Source: JBEBVQ01 sp964527735
GTDB lineage: Bacteria > Bacteroidota > Bacteroidia > Chitinophagales > Chitinophagaceae
Direction: 5' to 3'
DNA: 64,000 nucleotides
NCBI GenBank assembly: GCA_964527735.1
Contig: CAZGPG010000007.1
Location: 62,001 to 126,000, forward strand
The position numbers and the translations under genes were made by a program. How positions within the stretch are numbered: position 1 is the stretch's first letter; each line of letters starts with the position of its first letter. Below, one piece after another: positions 9,211 to 16,993 of this stretch. A model generated the notes under the pieces. It was not told the DNA's origin and did not search any database. It saw nothing but the letters and a program-made list of their open reading frames with translations.

Positions 9211-10584
9211 TTATTGAATATAAACTGTCTTGATGTTCACAAACTCCCGGATGCCGAAGATGCTCAATTCACGACCGTAGCCGCTTTGTTTGATGCCCCC
9301 AAAAGGCAGACGCGGATCCGAATGTACAAACGCATTCACAAAGCAATTGCCTGCTTCCAGTTCTCTGGCGGCAATTGCTTCTGCTCTTTTTCTGTTTTTA
9401 GAAAAAATACCGGCGCCCAAGCCGTATGGGCTGTCGTTAGCAATGCGGATGGCATCCTTTTCGTTTTTAGCTTCTATGATCGCCGCTACCGGTCCGAACA
9501 ATTCTTCTTCATAGGCAGGCATGCCGGGTTTGACATTCGTTAGCACGGTAGGAGGGTAGAAGGCGCCCGGACCATCTGGGATAAATCCGCCGCATAACAG
9601 CCGTGCGCCCTTTTCGATGCTCTTCATTACCTGCTCGTGCAACTGGTCGCGGAGGTCTGTACGCGCCAGCGGACCGATACTGTTTTCCTCTGTCATGGGG
9701 TCGCCATAAGCAGCGGCTTGCATCCGGGTGGTAAATCCGGCTTCAAATGCTTTGCGTATGGGTTTTACTACAACAAACCTTTTGGCCGCTACGCAGCTCT
9801 GTCCGCTGTTTACAAGGCGTCCTTTTACGCAGATGTCGAGGGCGTGCTCCAGGTCTGCATCTTCCAGCACAATATAAGGGTCGCTGCCGCCCAGTTCGAG
9901 TACTTGTTTTTTCAGATTCGCTCCGGCTTCAGCCGCTATCTTCCGGCCGGCATCCGTGCTGCCGGTAAACGTTACGGCGGCTATCTCAGGCTGTGCGATC
10001 ACCGAGGCAACAGACGCAGACGGAAGCAGCAAGGTCTGAAACAAGCCCACAGGTGCGCCGGCAGCCTTCATGATTTTCGCAATGGCAAGTGCACAGCCGC
10101 TGACGTTGGATGCGTGTTTCAATACCATCGTATTACCCGCCATCAGGGTCGGGGCCATGGCCCGGAATACCTGCCAGTACGGGAAGTTCCACGGCATCAC
10201 GGCCAATACCACACCAAGCGGCTGAAAGCTGACATAGCTTTTCCGGGCATCACTTTCCACCAGTTCGTCCTTCAGGCAGGCGGCTCCGTGTTTGGCGTAA
10301 TATTCGAGTGTGGCGGCACATTTTTCTACCTCCAGCCGGCTTTGCAGAATGGGTTTGCCCATCTCACGGGTCGCCAGCCTGGCCAGTGTTTCTTTCTGCT
10401 CGCGCAATTGTGCAGCGGTCCGGCGCAGCACATCTGCGCGCTCCCGTATGGTTTGCCGTCTCCATGTACGGAAAGTACGGTCGGCGCGTTCGAGCGTTTT
10501 TCTAATTTGCGTCGTATCGTGTGGTGTATAAGTCCCGGTCTCTTTACCGGTTGCCGGATTGACAGAAACCATTTTCTGTGACAT
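9211..10584 (-). CDS. NAD(P)-dependent aldehyde dehydrogenase, succinate-semialdehyde type
   Basis: A 457-residue ALDH superfamily enzyme. It has the cofactor and oxyanion region MPWNFPYWQ, the FTGSTDAGRKIA Rossmann turn, the general base in LELGGSDPYIVL, and the nucleophilic Cys in NSGQSCVAAKRF; the end carries PFGGIKQSGYGRE. The length and start (MVSVNPATGKE) are those of the short succinate-semialdehyde dehydrogenases such as Sad/YneI, which oxidise succinate semialdehyde to succinate. The second Met, four residues in, is also a plausible start. No GABA genes are nearby, so the substrate remains a family-level guess. Confidence 0.88.
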   Translation of the reverse strand: MSQKMVSVNPATGKETGTYTPHDTTQIRKTLERADRTFRTWRRQTIRERADVLRRTAAQLREQKETLARLATREMGKPILQSRLEVEKCAATLEYYAKHGAACLKDELVESDARKSYVSFQPLGVVLAVMPWNFPYWQVFRAMAPTLMAGNTMVLKHASNVSGCALAIAKIMKAAGAPVGLFQTLLLPSASVASVIAQPEIAAVTFTGSTDAGRKIAAEAGANLKKQVLELGGSDPYIVLEDADLEHALDICVKGRLVNSGQSCVAAKRFVVVKPIRKAFEAGFTTRMQAAAYGDPMTEENSIGPLARTDLRDQLHEQVMKSIEKGARLLCGGFIPDGPGAFYPPTVLTNVKPGMPAYEEELFGPVAAIIEAKNEKDAIRIANDSPYGLGAGIFSKNRKRAEAIAARELEAGNCFVNAFVHSDPRLPFGGIKQSGYGRELSIFGIREFVNIKTVYIQ

Positions 10585-10658
10585 TGCATTTAAATTTACC
10601 CGATAAAATTAAACATTAACCCTGGTACAAAAGGTTTATTACTTTTGTGCCACAACAA

Positions 10659-10760
10659 ATTAATTAGCTAAATGTGCTGATTCGCTATAGCAATAACAAG
10701 TATCAAGTCGTTAGTAGCAAGTCAGTTTAACGTTATTATCACATCAGCTAATCAACTAAT
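10659..10760. repeat. Intergenic region with TTAGCTAA-type AT-rich repeat sequence
   Basis: The space before the phosphohexomutase gene contains AATTAGCTAAATGTGCTGAT and, about 80 nt on, ACATCAGCTAATCAACTAAT. These resemble sequence at 29261-29300, 39900-39928 and 53381-53412. The similarity is imperfect; treat it as a loose family. Confidence 0.4.
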
Positions 10761-10770
10761 AAGATCTATT

Positions 10771-12174
10771 ATGACTACAGAAAAAATAAAATTCGGGACC
10801 GATGGCTGGCGCGCCATCATTGCAAAAGATTTTACGGTTTATAATGTGGCCAGGGTGAGCAAAGGGCAGGCCGACTGGCTTTTGGAACAACATAAAAAAC
10901 CGGTAGTAGTAGTAGGGCATGACTGCCGTTTTGGTGGTCCTCTTTTTGCAGAAGTGGTCACAAAGGTGCTGTGTGCACATGGTATTAAAGTACTACTCGC
11001 GAAAGGTTTTGTAAGCACGCCTATGATCTCGCTGGGGGTTTTGAAATTGCAGGCGCACCAGGGCGTTGTCATCACCGCTTCGCACAACCCGCCTACCTAT
11101 AATGGTTATAAGCTGAAAGGTGCTCATGGCGGGCCATCCAGTCCCGCAGATATTGCCGCGGTAGAAGCGCTCATCCCGGATGAGGTGGCCATTCCGGAAG
11201 AAGGACTGGCTCATTGGGAAGCAGCAGGATTGCTCGAATACGTCAATCTGGAAGATATGTATGTGGATTATCTCGGGGAAAAATTCGATTTTGAAGCGTT
11301 GAATAATGCTCCGTTCAAGCTGGCTTATGATGCCATGTACGGCGCCGGTCAGAATGTGATCCGCAGACTGTTGCCTTCAGCTGTGCTGCTGCGTTGTGAT
11401 CATAATCCGGGCTTTCACGGGCAGGCGCCGGAGCCGCTCGATAAAAACCTGCGCGGGCTTGCCGATACAATCCGCAATAGTCCGGAGTTGAAAATAGGAT
11501 TGGCTACTGATGGGGATGCAGACCGTATCGGGCTGTATGATGAAGACGGCAATTTTGTGGATGCGCATCATATCATTCTCCTGCTGGTGCATTACCTGCA
11601 TAAGTATAAAAAGATGAATGGCATGGTAGCGGTGGCATTTTCCGTTACCGACCGTGTGAAGCGCATGTGCGAGGCGTATGGGCTCCCGGTGACGGTTACG
11701 CCGATCGGCTTCAAATATATCAGCGAGATCATGACGCAGGAAGACGTGCTGGCAGGCGGCGAGGAAAGCGGCGGCATTGCGGTAAAGGGACACATCCCGG
11801 AGCGCGACGGGATCTATGACGGACTGGCTTTGTACGAATTTATGATAAGCACGGGCAAGACGCTGAAAGAGCTTTGCGAGGAGGTATACGAAGTGGTGGG
11901 CCGTTTTGTGTATGAGCGCGATGATCTGCATATCGAAAATGATAAGAAAAACGCCATCATCGAAAAGGCTGCGGCCAACGGGTATCCCGCTTTTGGCAAA
12001 TACACCTTCAACCGCATCGAAACGATAGACGGGATCAAATATCATCTCGACAACGGCGGATGGATCATGCTGCGCGCCTCAGGTACAGAACCACTGCTGC
12101 GTGTATATGCCGAAGGAAATTCAAAAGAGGAAACCCGGGATATCCTTGAGGATGTGAAAGCGACGATATTGTAA
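10771..12174 (+). CDS. Phosphoglucomutase/phosphomannomutase family protein
   Basis: A 467-residue alpha-D-phosphohexomutase. The active-site serine loop TASHNPPTYNGYK is at about residues 102-114, the metal loop DGDADR near residue 245, the sugar-binding loop GGEESGG in domain 3, and the phosphate-binding RASGTEPLLRVY near the end. These enzymes interconvert hexose 1- and 6-phosphates, feeding wall and polysaccharide precursors. Specificity (glucose, mannose or glucosamine) cannot be set from these motifs. The 186-nt upstream gap contains copies of the TTAGCTAA-type repeat. An inverted repeat follows the stop and could end the transcript. Confidence 0.92.
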   Translation: MTTEKIKFGTDGWRAIIAKDFTVYNVARVSKGQADWLLEQHKKPVVVVGHDCRFGGPLFAEVVTKVLCAHGIKVLLAKGFVSTPMISLGVLKLQAHQGVVITASHNPPTYNGYKLKGAHGGPSSPADIAAVEALIPDEVAIPEEGLAHWEAAGLLEYVNLEDMYVDYLGEKFDFEALNNAPFKLAYDAMYGAGQNVIRRLLPSAVLLRCDHNPGFHGQAPEPLDKNLRGLADTIRNSPELKIGLATDGDADRIGLYDEDGNFVDAHHIILLLVHYLHKYKKMNGMVAVAFSVTDRVKRMCEAYGLPVTVTPIGFKYISEIMTQEDVLAGGEESGGIAVKGHIPERDGIYDGLALYEFMISTGKTLKELCEEVYEVVGRFVYERDDLHIENDKKNAIIEKAAANGYPAFGKYTFNRIETIDGIKYHLDNGGWIMLRASGTEPLLRVYAEGNSKEETRDILEDVKATIL

Positions 12175-12180
12175 GAATAA

Positions 12181-12233
12181 CTTCGGCAGGCTCAGCCACC
12201 GTGTTTTAATGCCGGTGGCTGAGCCTGCCGAAG
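12181..12233. repeat. Inverted repeat, CTTCGGCAGG family copy 1
   Basis: Perfect 21-bp arms (12181-12201 and 12213-12233) beginning CTTCGGCAGGCTCAGCC, with an 11-nt loop. It starts 6 nt after the phosphohexomutase stop. A diverged copy lies at 46723-46793. A strong hairpin is possible, but no T-tract follows it, so a terminator role is only inferred. Confidence 0.88.
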
Positions 12234-12259
12234 CCCTGCCATATTTTAAATAACAACCA

Positions 12260-13030
12260 ATGCGCATTATCTCCTACAACGTAAACGGAATTCGCAGCGC
12301 CATCAAAAAAGGCTTTATGGAATGGCTGGCCTCAGACCCTGCTGACGTGATCTGCCTGCAGGAAGTGAAAGCGGAAAAAGAGCAGGTAGATTACGAAGCG
12401 ATCGAACGCCTGGGCTACCAGGTTTACTGGTATAATGCAGAAAAGAAAGGCTACAGCGGTGTGGCGATCCTTACCCGGGTCGCTCCTGATGCGGTATTTT
12501 ATGGGAATGGGGTTATGCAAAGTGATGCCGAAGGGCGTGTGATACGCGCAGACTTCGGAGAAATGACGCTGATCAATGCTTATTTTCCAAGCGGTACCAG
12601 TGGAGATATCCGCCAGACGTACAAATACCAATGGTTGGATGAGTTTTTGGAATACCTGCAAACACTCAGGAAAGAACGTCCGAACCTGATTATCTGCGGT
12701 GATTATAATATTGCGCATAAGGCCATTGATATCCATAACCCCGCCGGCAATAAGAAAAGCAGCGGTTTCCTGCCCGAAGAAAGGGCCTGGATGGACATGT
12801 ACTTTGAGCACGGATATATTGATACCTTCCGTTTCTTTAATCCTCATCCCCACCAATACACATGGTGGAGCCAGCGCTTCCCGACCGTACGGGCGCAAAA
12901 CAAAGGCTGGCGTATCGATTATATCAGCGTCACGGAGCCTGTGCGCGGAGCGCTAAAAGATGCAGCTATTTATCCTGATGTCAAGCATTCGGACCATTGT
13001 CCGGTATACCTGGAGATCACATCCCCGTAA
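12260..13030 (+). CDS. xth: Exodeoxyribonuclease III (AP endonuclease)
   Basis: A 256-residue ExoIII-type endonuclease/exonuclease/phosphatase fold enzyme for abasic-site repair. It starts MRIISYNVNGIRSA with the metal-binding Asn, followed by ICLQEVKAE with the catalytic Glu, ICGDYNIAHKAID with the catalytic Asp-Asn pair, and a terminal SDHCPVYLEI with the Asp-His pair. All active-site blocks are present and the length is normal. It follows the phosphohexomutase gene on the same strand, separated by an inverted repeat. Confidence 0.95.
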   Translation: MRIISYNVNGIRSAIKKGFMEWLASDPADVICLQEVKAEKEQVDYEAIERLGYQVYWYNAEKKGYSGVAILTRVAPDAVFYGNGVMQSDAEGRVIRADFGEMTLINAYFPSGTSGDIRQTYKYQWLDEFLEYLQTLRKERPNLIICGDYNIAHKAIDIHNPAGNKKSSGFLPEERAWMDMYFEHGYIDTFRFFNPHPHQYTWWSQRFPTVRAQNKGWRIDYISVTEPVRGALKDAAIYPDVKHSDHCPVYLEITSP

Positions 13031-13129
13031 TGCCGGTACAGGCAGTATTTATCGTGTTTTTGGATAAATTAGCCATATGGGTACGGGGCAATCGGTTATA
13101 CCGTAATTTTACTGTTTAATTTTTGTTTC

Positions 13130-14218
13130 ATGGAATCAGCTGATAAAAGGCAGGATATTACCGGTATGGTCAGGGGTAAGCGCCCGCTGATCATCTCCGG
13201 CCCGTGCAGCGCCGAAACGGAGGAACAGATAATGCAAACCGCATTACAACTCCGGGAAACCGGTATGGTGGATGTACTGCGTGCGGGTATCTGGAAGCCC
13301 CGTACACGACCGGGTAATTTTGAAGGAGTGGGGGTGCAGGGATTGCCCTGGCTGCAGCAGGCGAAGGCCGAAACAGGTTTGCCTGTGGCCGTGGAAGTGG
13401 CAACGGCAAAGCAGGTGGAAGATGCGCTGCGGTTTGATGTTGATGTTTTATGGATCGGCGCACGTACTACCGTCAATCCATTTAGTGTGCAGGAAGTGGC
13501 AGATGCCTTGCAAGGGGTGCATGTGCCTGTGTTTATAAAGAACCCACTTAACGCGGATATCGAACTTTGGGTGGGTGCGTTGGAGCGGGTAGGGAAAGCC
13601 GGTATTGAAACGATCGGGTTGATCCACCGTGGGTTTTCATCGTACGGAAATACAGAATTCAGAAATGCGCCCATGTGGCACCTGGCTATTGAGATGAAAC
13701 GCCGCTATCCCGATGTTCCGTTCCTCGTTGATCCTTCGCATATCTGCGGTAACCGGCAAATGCTCCGTGATATAACCCAGAAAGCGATAGACCTGGATTA
13801 TGACGGGGTGATTATCGAAACCCACACGGATCCGGATCATGCCTGGAGTGATGCGGAACAGCAAATTGCTCCGCAGCAACTGCAGCAACTGCTGCAAAGT
13901 ATTGTGTGGCGGAAGGAAACAATCGTTACAGAAGGCATCTACGAACGCCTGGAGCAGTTCCGGCAGCAGATCAACCAGCTGGACGATGAACTGCTGCAAC
14001 TGGTAGGCCGGCGGATGCGTATCGCCGAAGAGATCGGTGAATATAAGAGAGCAAACGATATTACGATCCTGCAGACAGGCAGGTGGAACGAAATGCTGGA
14101 ACGCCTTTCACGGCATGGTGAGATAATGGGTTTGAGCAGCGAATTTATAAAGAGTTATTTCGATGCCATCCATATGGAGAGCATCCGGCACCAGGATGCT
14201 GTAATGAATCAACGGTAA
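13130..14218 (+). CDS. Bifunctional DAHP synthase / type II chorismate mutase
   Basis: A 362-residue fusion. Residues about 10-265 are a type I-beta DAHP synthase (LIISGPCSAE, RAGIWKPRTRPGNFEGVG, DPSHICGNR), which joins PEP and erythrose 4-phosphate at the entry to the shikimate pathway. Residues about 275-355 are an AroQ-type chorismate mutase (QQINQLDDELLQLVGRRM, IAEEIGEYKR). In related fusions the mutase domain gives feedback control by prephenate. It is the first gene of an aromatic operon: the EPSP synthase gene follows 15 nt later. Confidence 0.93.
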   Translation: MESADKRQDITGMVRGKRPLIISGPCSAETEEQIMQTALQLRETGMVDVLRAGIWKPRTRPGNFEGVGVQGLPWLQQAKAETGLPVAVEVATAKQVEDALRFDVDVLWIGARTTVNPFSVQEVADALQGVHVPVFIKNPLNADIELWVGALERVGKAGIETIGLIHRGFSSYGNTEFRNAPMWHLAIEMKRRYPDVPFLVDPSHICGNRQMLRDITQKAIDLDYDGVIIETHTDPDHAWSDAEQQIAPQQLQQLLQSIVWRKETIVTEGIYERLEQFRQQINQLDDELLQLVGRRMRIAEEIGEYKRANDITILQTGRWNEMLERLSRHGEIMGLSSEFIKSYFDAIHMESIRHQDAVMNQR

Positions 14219-14233
14219 ATAGAGATTAAGCGT

Positions 14234-15526
14234 ATGCAAATAGTCATTAAGCCTGCTGCGGTAGCGGGCATTATCACTGCTCCCGCTTCCAAAAGCGTGA
14301 TGCAGCGCGTATGCGCCGCCGCCTTGTTAAAAGGGGGTACGACGGTCGTTGGTAATTATGGAAAGTCGAATGATGATAAAGTTGCCTTGCAGATCATTCG
14401 CGATCTGGGAGCAACCGTCCGGTTTATTGATGATCATACGCTTGAAATAAACGTGTCGGAAAATACAGTGATACCGGAGCCATTATCCAGGATACATTGT
14501 GGTGAAAGCGGATTGTCGGCGCGCATGTTTGCGCCTGTTGTAGCCCGCATGAGTTATGAGATAACGATTGAAGGGGAGGGGAGCATTAACAGCAGGCCGA
14601 TGAGTTTTTTTGATGAGTTATTGCCGCAGCTTGGCGTGTCGGTGAGCAGCAATGAAGGTAAACTGCCGCTGATGATCAAAGGGCCGCTGCAACCACAGGA
14701 TATTGTGATTGACGGGTCGCTCAGCTCTCAATTCCTTACCGGACTGTTGCTGGCCTATGGCGCATCCGGAACTACCGGCGTCAGCATTGAAGTGCACGAC
14801 CTCAGCAGCAAGCCGTATATCGATCTTACACTGCAGGTAATGGAAATTTTTGGTCTGAATATTCCACAGAATGAAGACTACCGGGTATTTCGTTTTCTTC
14901 CTGCTGCTGCGCCCGCTTCAGATGGCAGACGAAGAGATATTGTTGTAGAAGGAGACTGGAGCAGTGCGGCCTTCCTAATGGTGGCAGGCGCCATAGCCGG
15001 ACAGGTATCGGTGGCAGGTCTGGATGTGTTTTCTGTCCAGGCCGATAAAAAAATACTGGAGGCGTTGCAGGAGTGCGGCTGCCGCTTGTCCATACAGACC
15101 GACCGGATTGAAGTGGCCCGCCGTCCGCTCAAAGCCTTCCATTTTAATGCTACCGGTTGTCCGGATCTTTTCCCGCCGTTGGTAGCGCTGGCGGCCCATT
15201 GCGAAGGCACATCGGTCATTGAAGGCGTGCACAGGCTGCTGCATAAGGAAAGCAACCGGGCATTGACGCTTCAGGAAGAGTTTGGTAAATTGGGCATTGA
15301 AATCGTGTTACAGGATGATATGATGATCGTATATGGCGGAACGGTGCAGGGGGCCACAGTATATGCACACGGTGATCACCGGATCGCAATGGCCTGTGCT
15401 GTTGCGGCTTTGGGAGCTGACGGGCCGGTCACGATCGAGGGTGCAGATTCGGTTAATAAATCCTATCCTGATTTTTTTCAACACCTGGCTGCCTTGGGCG
15501 TCCCGGTACAAACCATACTGCAATGA
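14234..15526 (+). CDS. aroA: 3-phosphoshikimate 1-carboxyvinyltransferase (EPSP synthase), divergent motif type
   Basis: A 430-residue EPSP synthase that transfers the enolpyruvyl group of PEP to shikimate 3-phosphate. The substrate-binding stretch reads APASKSVMQR rather than the familiar LPGSKSxxxR, and the PEP loop reads CGESGLSARMF where E. coli has GNAGTAMRP. Other blocks (INSRPMSFFDELLPQLG, SSQFLTGLLLAYG, DHRIAMACAVAALG) are conserved. The variant motifs suggest altered glyphosate response, which is inference. Its stop overlaps the chorismate synthase start by 4 nt (ATGA), so translation is probably coupled. Confidence 0.93.
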   Translation: MQIVIKPAAVAGIITAPASKSVMQRVCAAALLKGGTTVVGNYGKSNDDKVALQIIRDLGATVRFIDDHTLEINVSENTVIPEPLSRIHCGESGLSARMFAPVVARMSYEITIEGEGSINSRPMSFFDELLPQLGVSVSSNEGKLPLMIKGPLQPQDIVIDGSLSSQFLTGLLLAYGASGTTGVSIEVHDLSSKPYIDLTLQVMEIFGLNIPQNEDYRVFRFLPAAAPASDGRRRDIVVEGDWSSAAFLMVAGAIAGQVSVAGLDVFSVQADKKILEALQECGCRLSIQTDRIEVARRPLKAFHFNATGCPDLFPPLVALAAHCEGTSVIEGVHRLLHKESNRALTLQEEFGKLGIEIVLQDDMMIVYGGTVQGATVYAHGDHRIAMACAVAALGADGPVTIEGADSVNKSYPDFFQHLAALGVPVQTILQ

Positions 15527-16509
15527 ATACATTTGGCCGCTTTTTCAGAGTATCTGTTTTTGGTGAATCGCACGGCGATTGCGTCGGTGTTACCATAGAT
15601 GGCGTACCTCCGGGATTGCCGGTCGCCGGTGAAGACTTCATGGCAGATCTGCAACGCCGCCAGGGAGGACTGCAGAAGGGAACTACACCACGAAAGGAAG
15701 ATGAAGTGCCCTTATTTAAGTCGGGTGTTTTTAACGGACATGCCACCGGCGCTCCTTTGACGATCCTGTTTGAGAACCGCAATACGCGCAGCAGCGATTA
15801 CGAAAAACAACGTGCTATCCCTCGCCCCGGCCATGCCGATTTTGTGGCGCACAAAAAGTTTGGAGGTTATGAAGATTACAGAGGCAGCGGGCACTTCAGT
15901 GCACGGCTTACGGTGGGCATCGTTGCTGCGGGCGTAATCGCTAAAAAGATACTGCAGCATGTACACATTGATGCTCAGGTGACGGAAGTGGGCGGCGAGA
16001 CCGACACCGAAAAAGGATTGGAGAAAGCCATAACGGCCAAAGACAGTGTGGGCGGTATCATCGAGTGCCGGGTCGGTGGTTTGCCGGTAGGTCTGGGAGA
16101 GCCGTTCTGGGATAGTGCAGAATCCCTGCTCGCTCATGCCATGTTTGCCATCCCGGCGGTGAAGGGCATCGAATTTGGCGCTGGTTTTGCTGCTGCGCGG
16201 ATGTTTGGATCTGAACATAATGATGCTATCACAGATCTGATCGGCAAAACGGCAACGAATCATGCCGGTGGCATTGTGGGGGGTATTACCAATGGTAATG
16301 ATCTGATATTCCGTATTGCCGTGAAACCTGCGTCGTCTACCCCCAAAGAACAGGAATCTCTGAACCGGGAAACCGGTGAAATGGAAAAATTTTCCGTGAA
16401 AGGCAGGCACGACCTTTGCGTGGCATTGCGGGCGCCGGTGATCGTTGAGGCCATGACTGCAATTGTGCTGACAGAACTGATGGCGCAATGGCCCCGGTAC
16501 CGGCCGTAG
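15523..16509 (+). CDS. aroC: Chorismate synthase
   Basis: A 328-residue enzyme making chorismate from EPSP with reduced FMN. It starts with the FRVSVFGESHGDCVGVTIDG signature, then has RPGHADFVAHKKFGGYEDYR and SGHFSARLT, both family signatures, and a GGITNGNDLIFRIAVKP block. It is slightly shorter at the C-terminus than the E. coli enzyme, but the core is complete. It is third in the aromatic operon and overlaps aroA by 4 nt. Its TAG stop lies inside a palindrome shared with the convergent gene. Confidence 0.95.
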   Translation: MNTFGRFFRVSVFGESHGDCVGVTIDGVPPGLPVAGEDFMADLQRRQGGLQKGTTPRKEDEVPLFKSGVFNGHATGAPLTILFENRNTRSSDYEKQRAIPRPGHADFVAHKKFGGYEDYRGSGHFSARLTVGIVAAGVIAKKILQHVHIDAQVTEVGGETDTEKGLEKAITAKDSVGGIIECRVGGLPVGLGEPFWDSAESLLAHAMFAIPAVKGIEFGAGFAAARMFGSEHNDAITDLIGKTATNHAGGIVGGITNGNDLIFRIAVKPASSTPKEQESLNRETGEMEKFSVKGRHDLCVALRAPVIVEAMTAIVLTELMAQWPRYRP

Positions 16510-16536
16510 AGACGTAGCATGCTACGTCTCTACGGC
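16503..16536. repeat. Perfect palindrome over two convergent stop codons, GTAGAGACG family copy 2
   Basis: The core at 16506-16533 is a perfect 28-bp palindrome (arm GTAGAGACGTAGCA), extended by GCC/GGC on each side. It contains the aroC TAG (16507-16509) and reaches the first base of the opposing gene's stop (16536-16538). That position suits a bidirectional terminator or mRNA 3'-end hairpin. Confidence 0.9.
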
Positions 16537-16889
16537 TAATCCGCCTTTTTATCCTTCAACTGATCTGCGGATATGTACACCTTTTTGCCCTTGTCATTTA
16601 CCCAGTAATATTTGGAATGCTCGTCGATGAAAATGGTCTGGCCGTTGGGTCCGGTTTTGTTCTGGTATACCTTATCGGTGACCGTTGATGCACCCTTTAC
16701 GGCAATTTCGGCGGTTTTGTCACCCACTTTTTCCGCTCCCTCCTTGATTTCCTTTCCGGCGGCACGGGTATTTTCCTTAATTTCTTGTTTCAGCGAAGTG
16801 TCTTTGTGCTGTTTATCCGTCTGTGCGGAAAGCTGGATGGAAAAGAACAGGAAACCTAATGTAGCTATTGCTGGAATATACTTTCTCAT
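16536..16889 (-). CDS. Small secreted hypothetical protein
   Basis: A 117-residue protein with a signal peptide (MRKYIPAIATLGFLFFSIQL, cut near SAQ). A lysine/glutamate-rich, probably helical segment follows (about residues 25-70, with NTRAAGKEIKEGAEKVGDK), then a C-terminal block GQTIFIDEHSKYYWVNDKGK. The helical part resembles amphipathic stress-type periplasmic proteins in composition only. I do not recognise a family. It is convergent with aroC and flanked on both sides by GTAGAGACG palindromes. Confidence 0.7.
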   Translation of the reverse strand: MRKYIPAIATLGFLFFSIQLSAQTDKQHKDTSLKQEIKENTRAAGKEIKEGAEKVGDKTAEIAVKGASTVTDKVYQNKTGPNGQTIFIDEHSKYYWVNDKGKKVYISADQLKDKKAD

Positions 16890-16931
16890 CTTTTATCAGT
16901 TTTACAGAATAGCTATAAACACTGTGCCAGG

Positions 16932-16993
16932 GTAGAGACGTAGCCAGGGTAGAGACGTAGCATGCTACGTCTCTACCCTGGCTACGTCTCTAC
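16932..16993. repeat. Perfect 62-bp nested palindrome, GTAGAGACG family copy 3
   Basis: The left arm is GTAGAGACGTAG, then CCAGG, then GTAGAGACGTAGCA; the right arm is its exact complement, so one 28-bp palindrome is nested inside another copy. It abuts the stop of the 369-residue gene (16993-16995) and precedes the small secreted gene on the same strand. It looks like insertion of one repeat into another or a duplication. Confidence 0.92.

Noticed and set aside
9637..10581. 314-codon plus-strand ORF
   Set aside because: It lies opposite the aldehyde dehydrogenase, has a low-quality composition and shows no domain; the minus-strand gene has full catalytic motifs.
15712..16488. 258-codon minus-strand ORF
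   Set aside because: Antisense to chorismate synthase.
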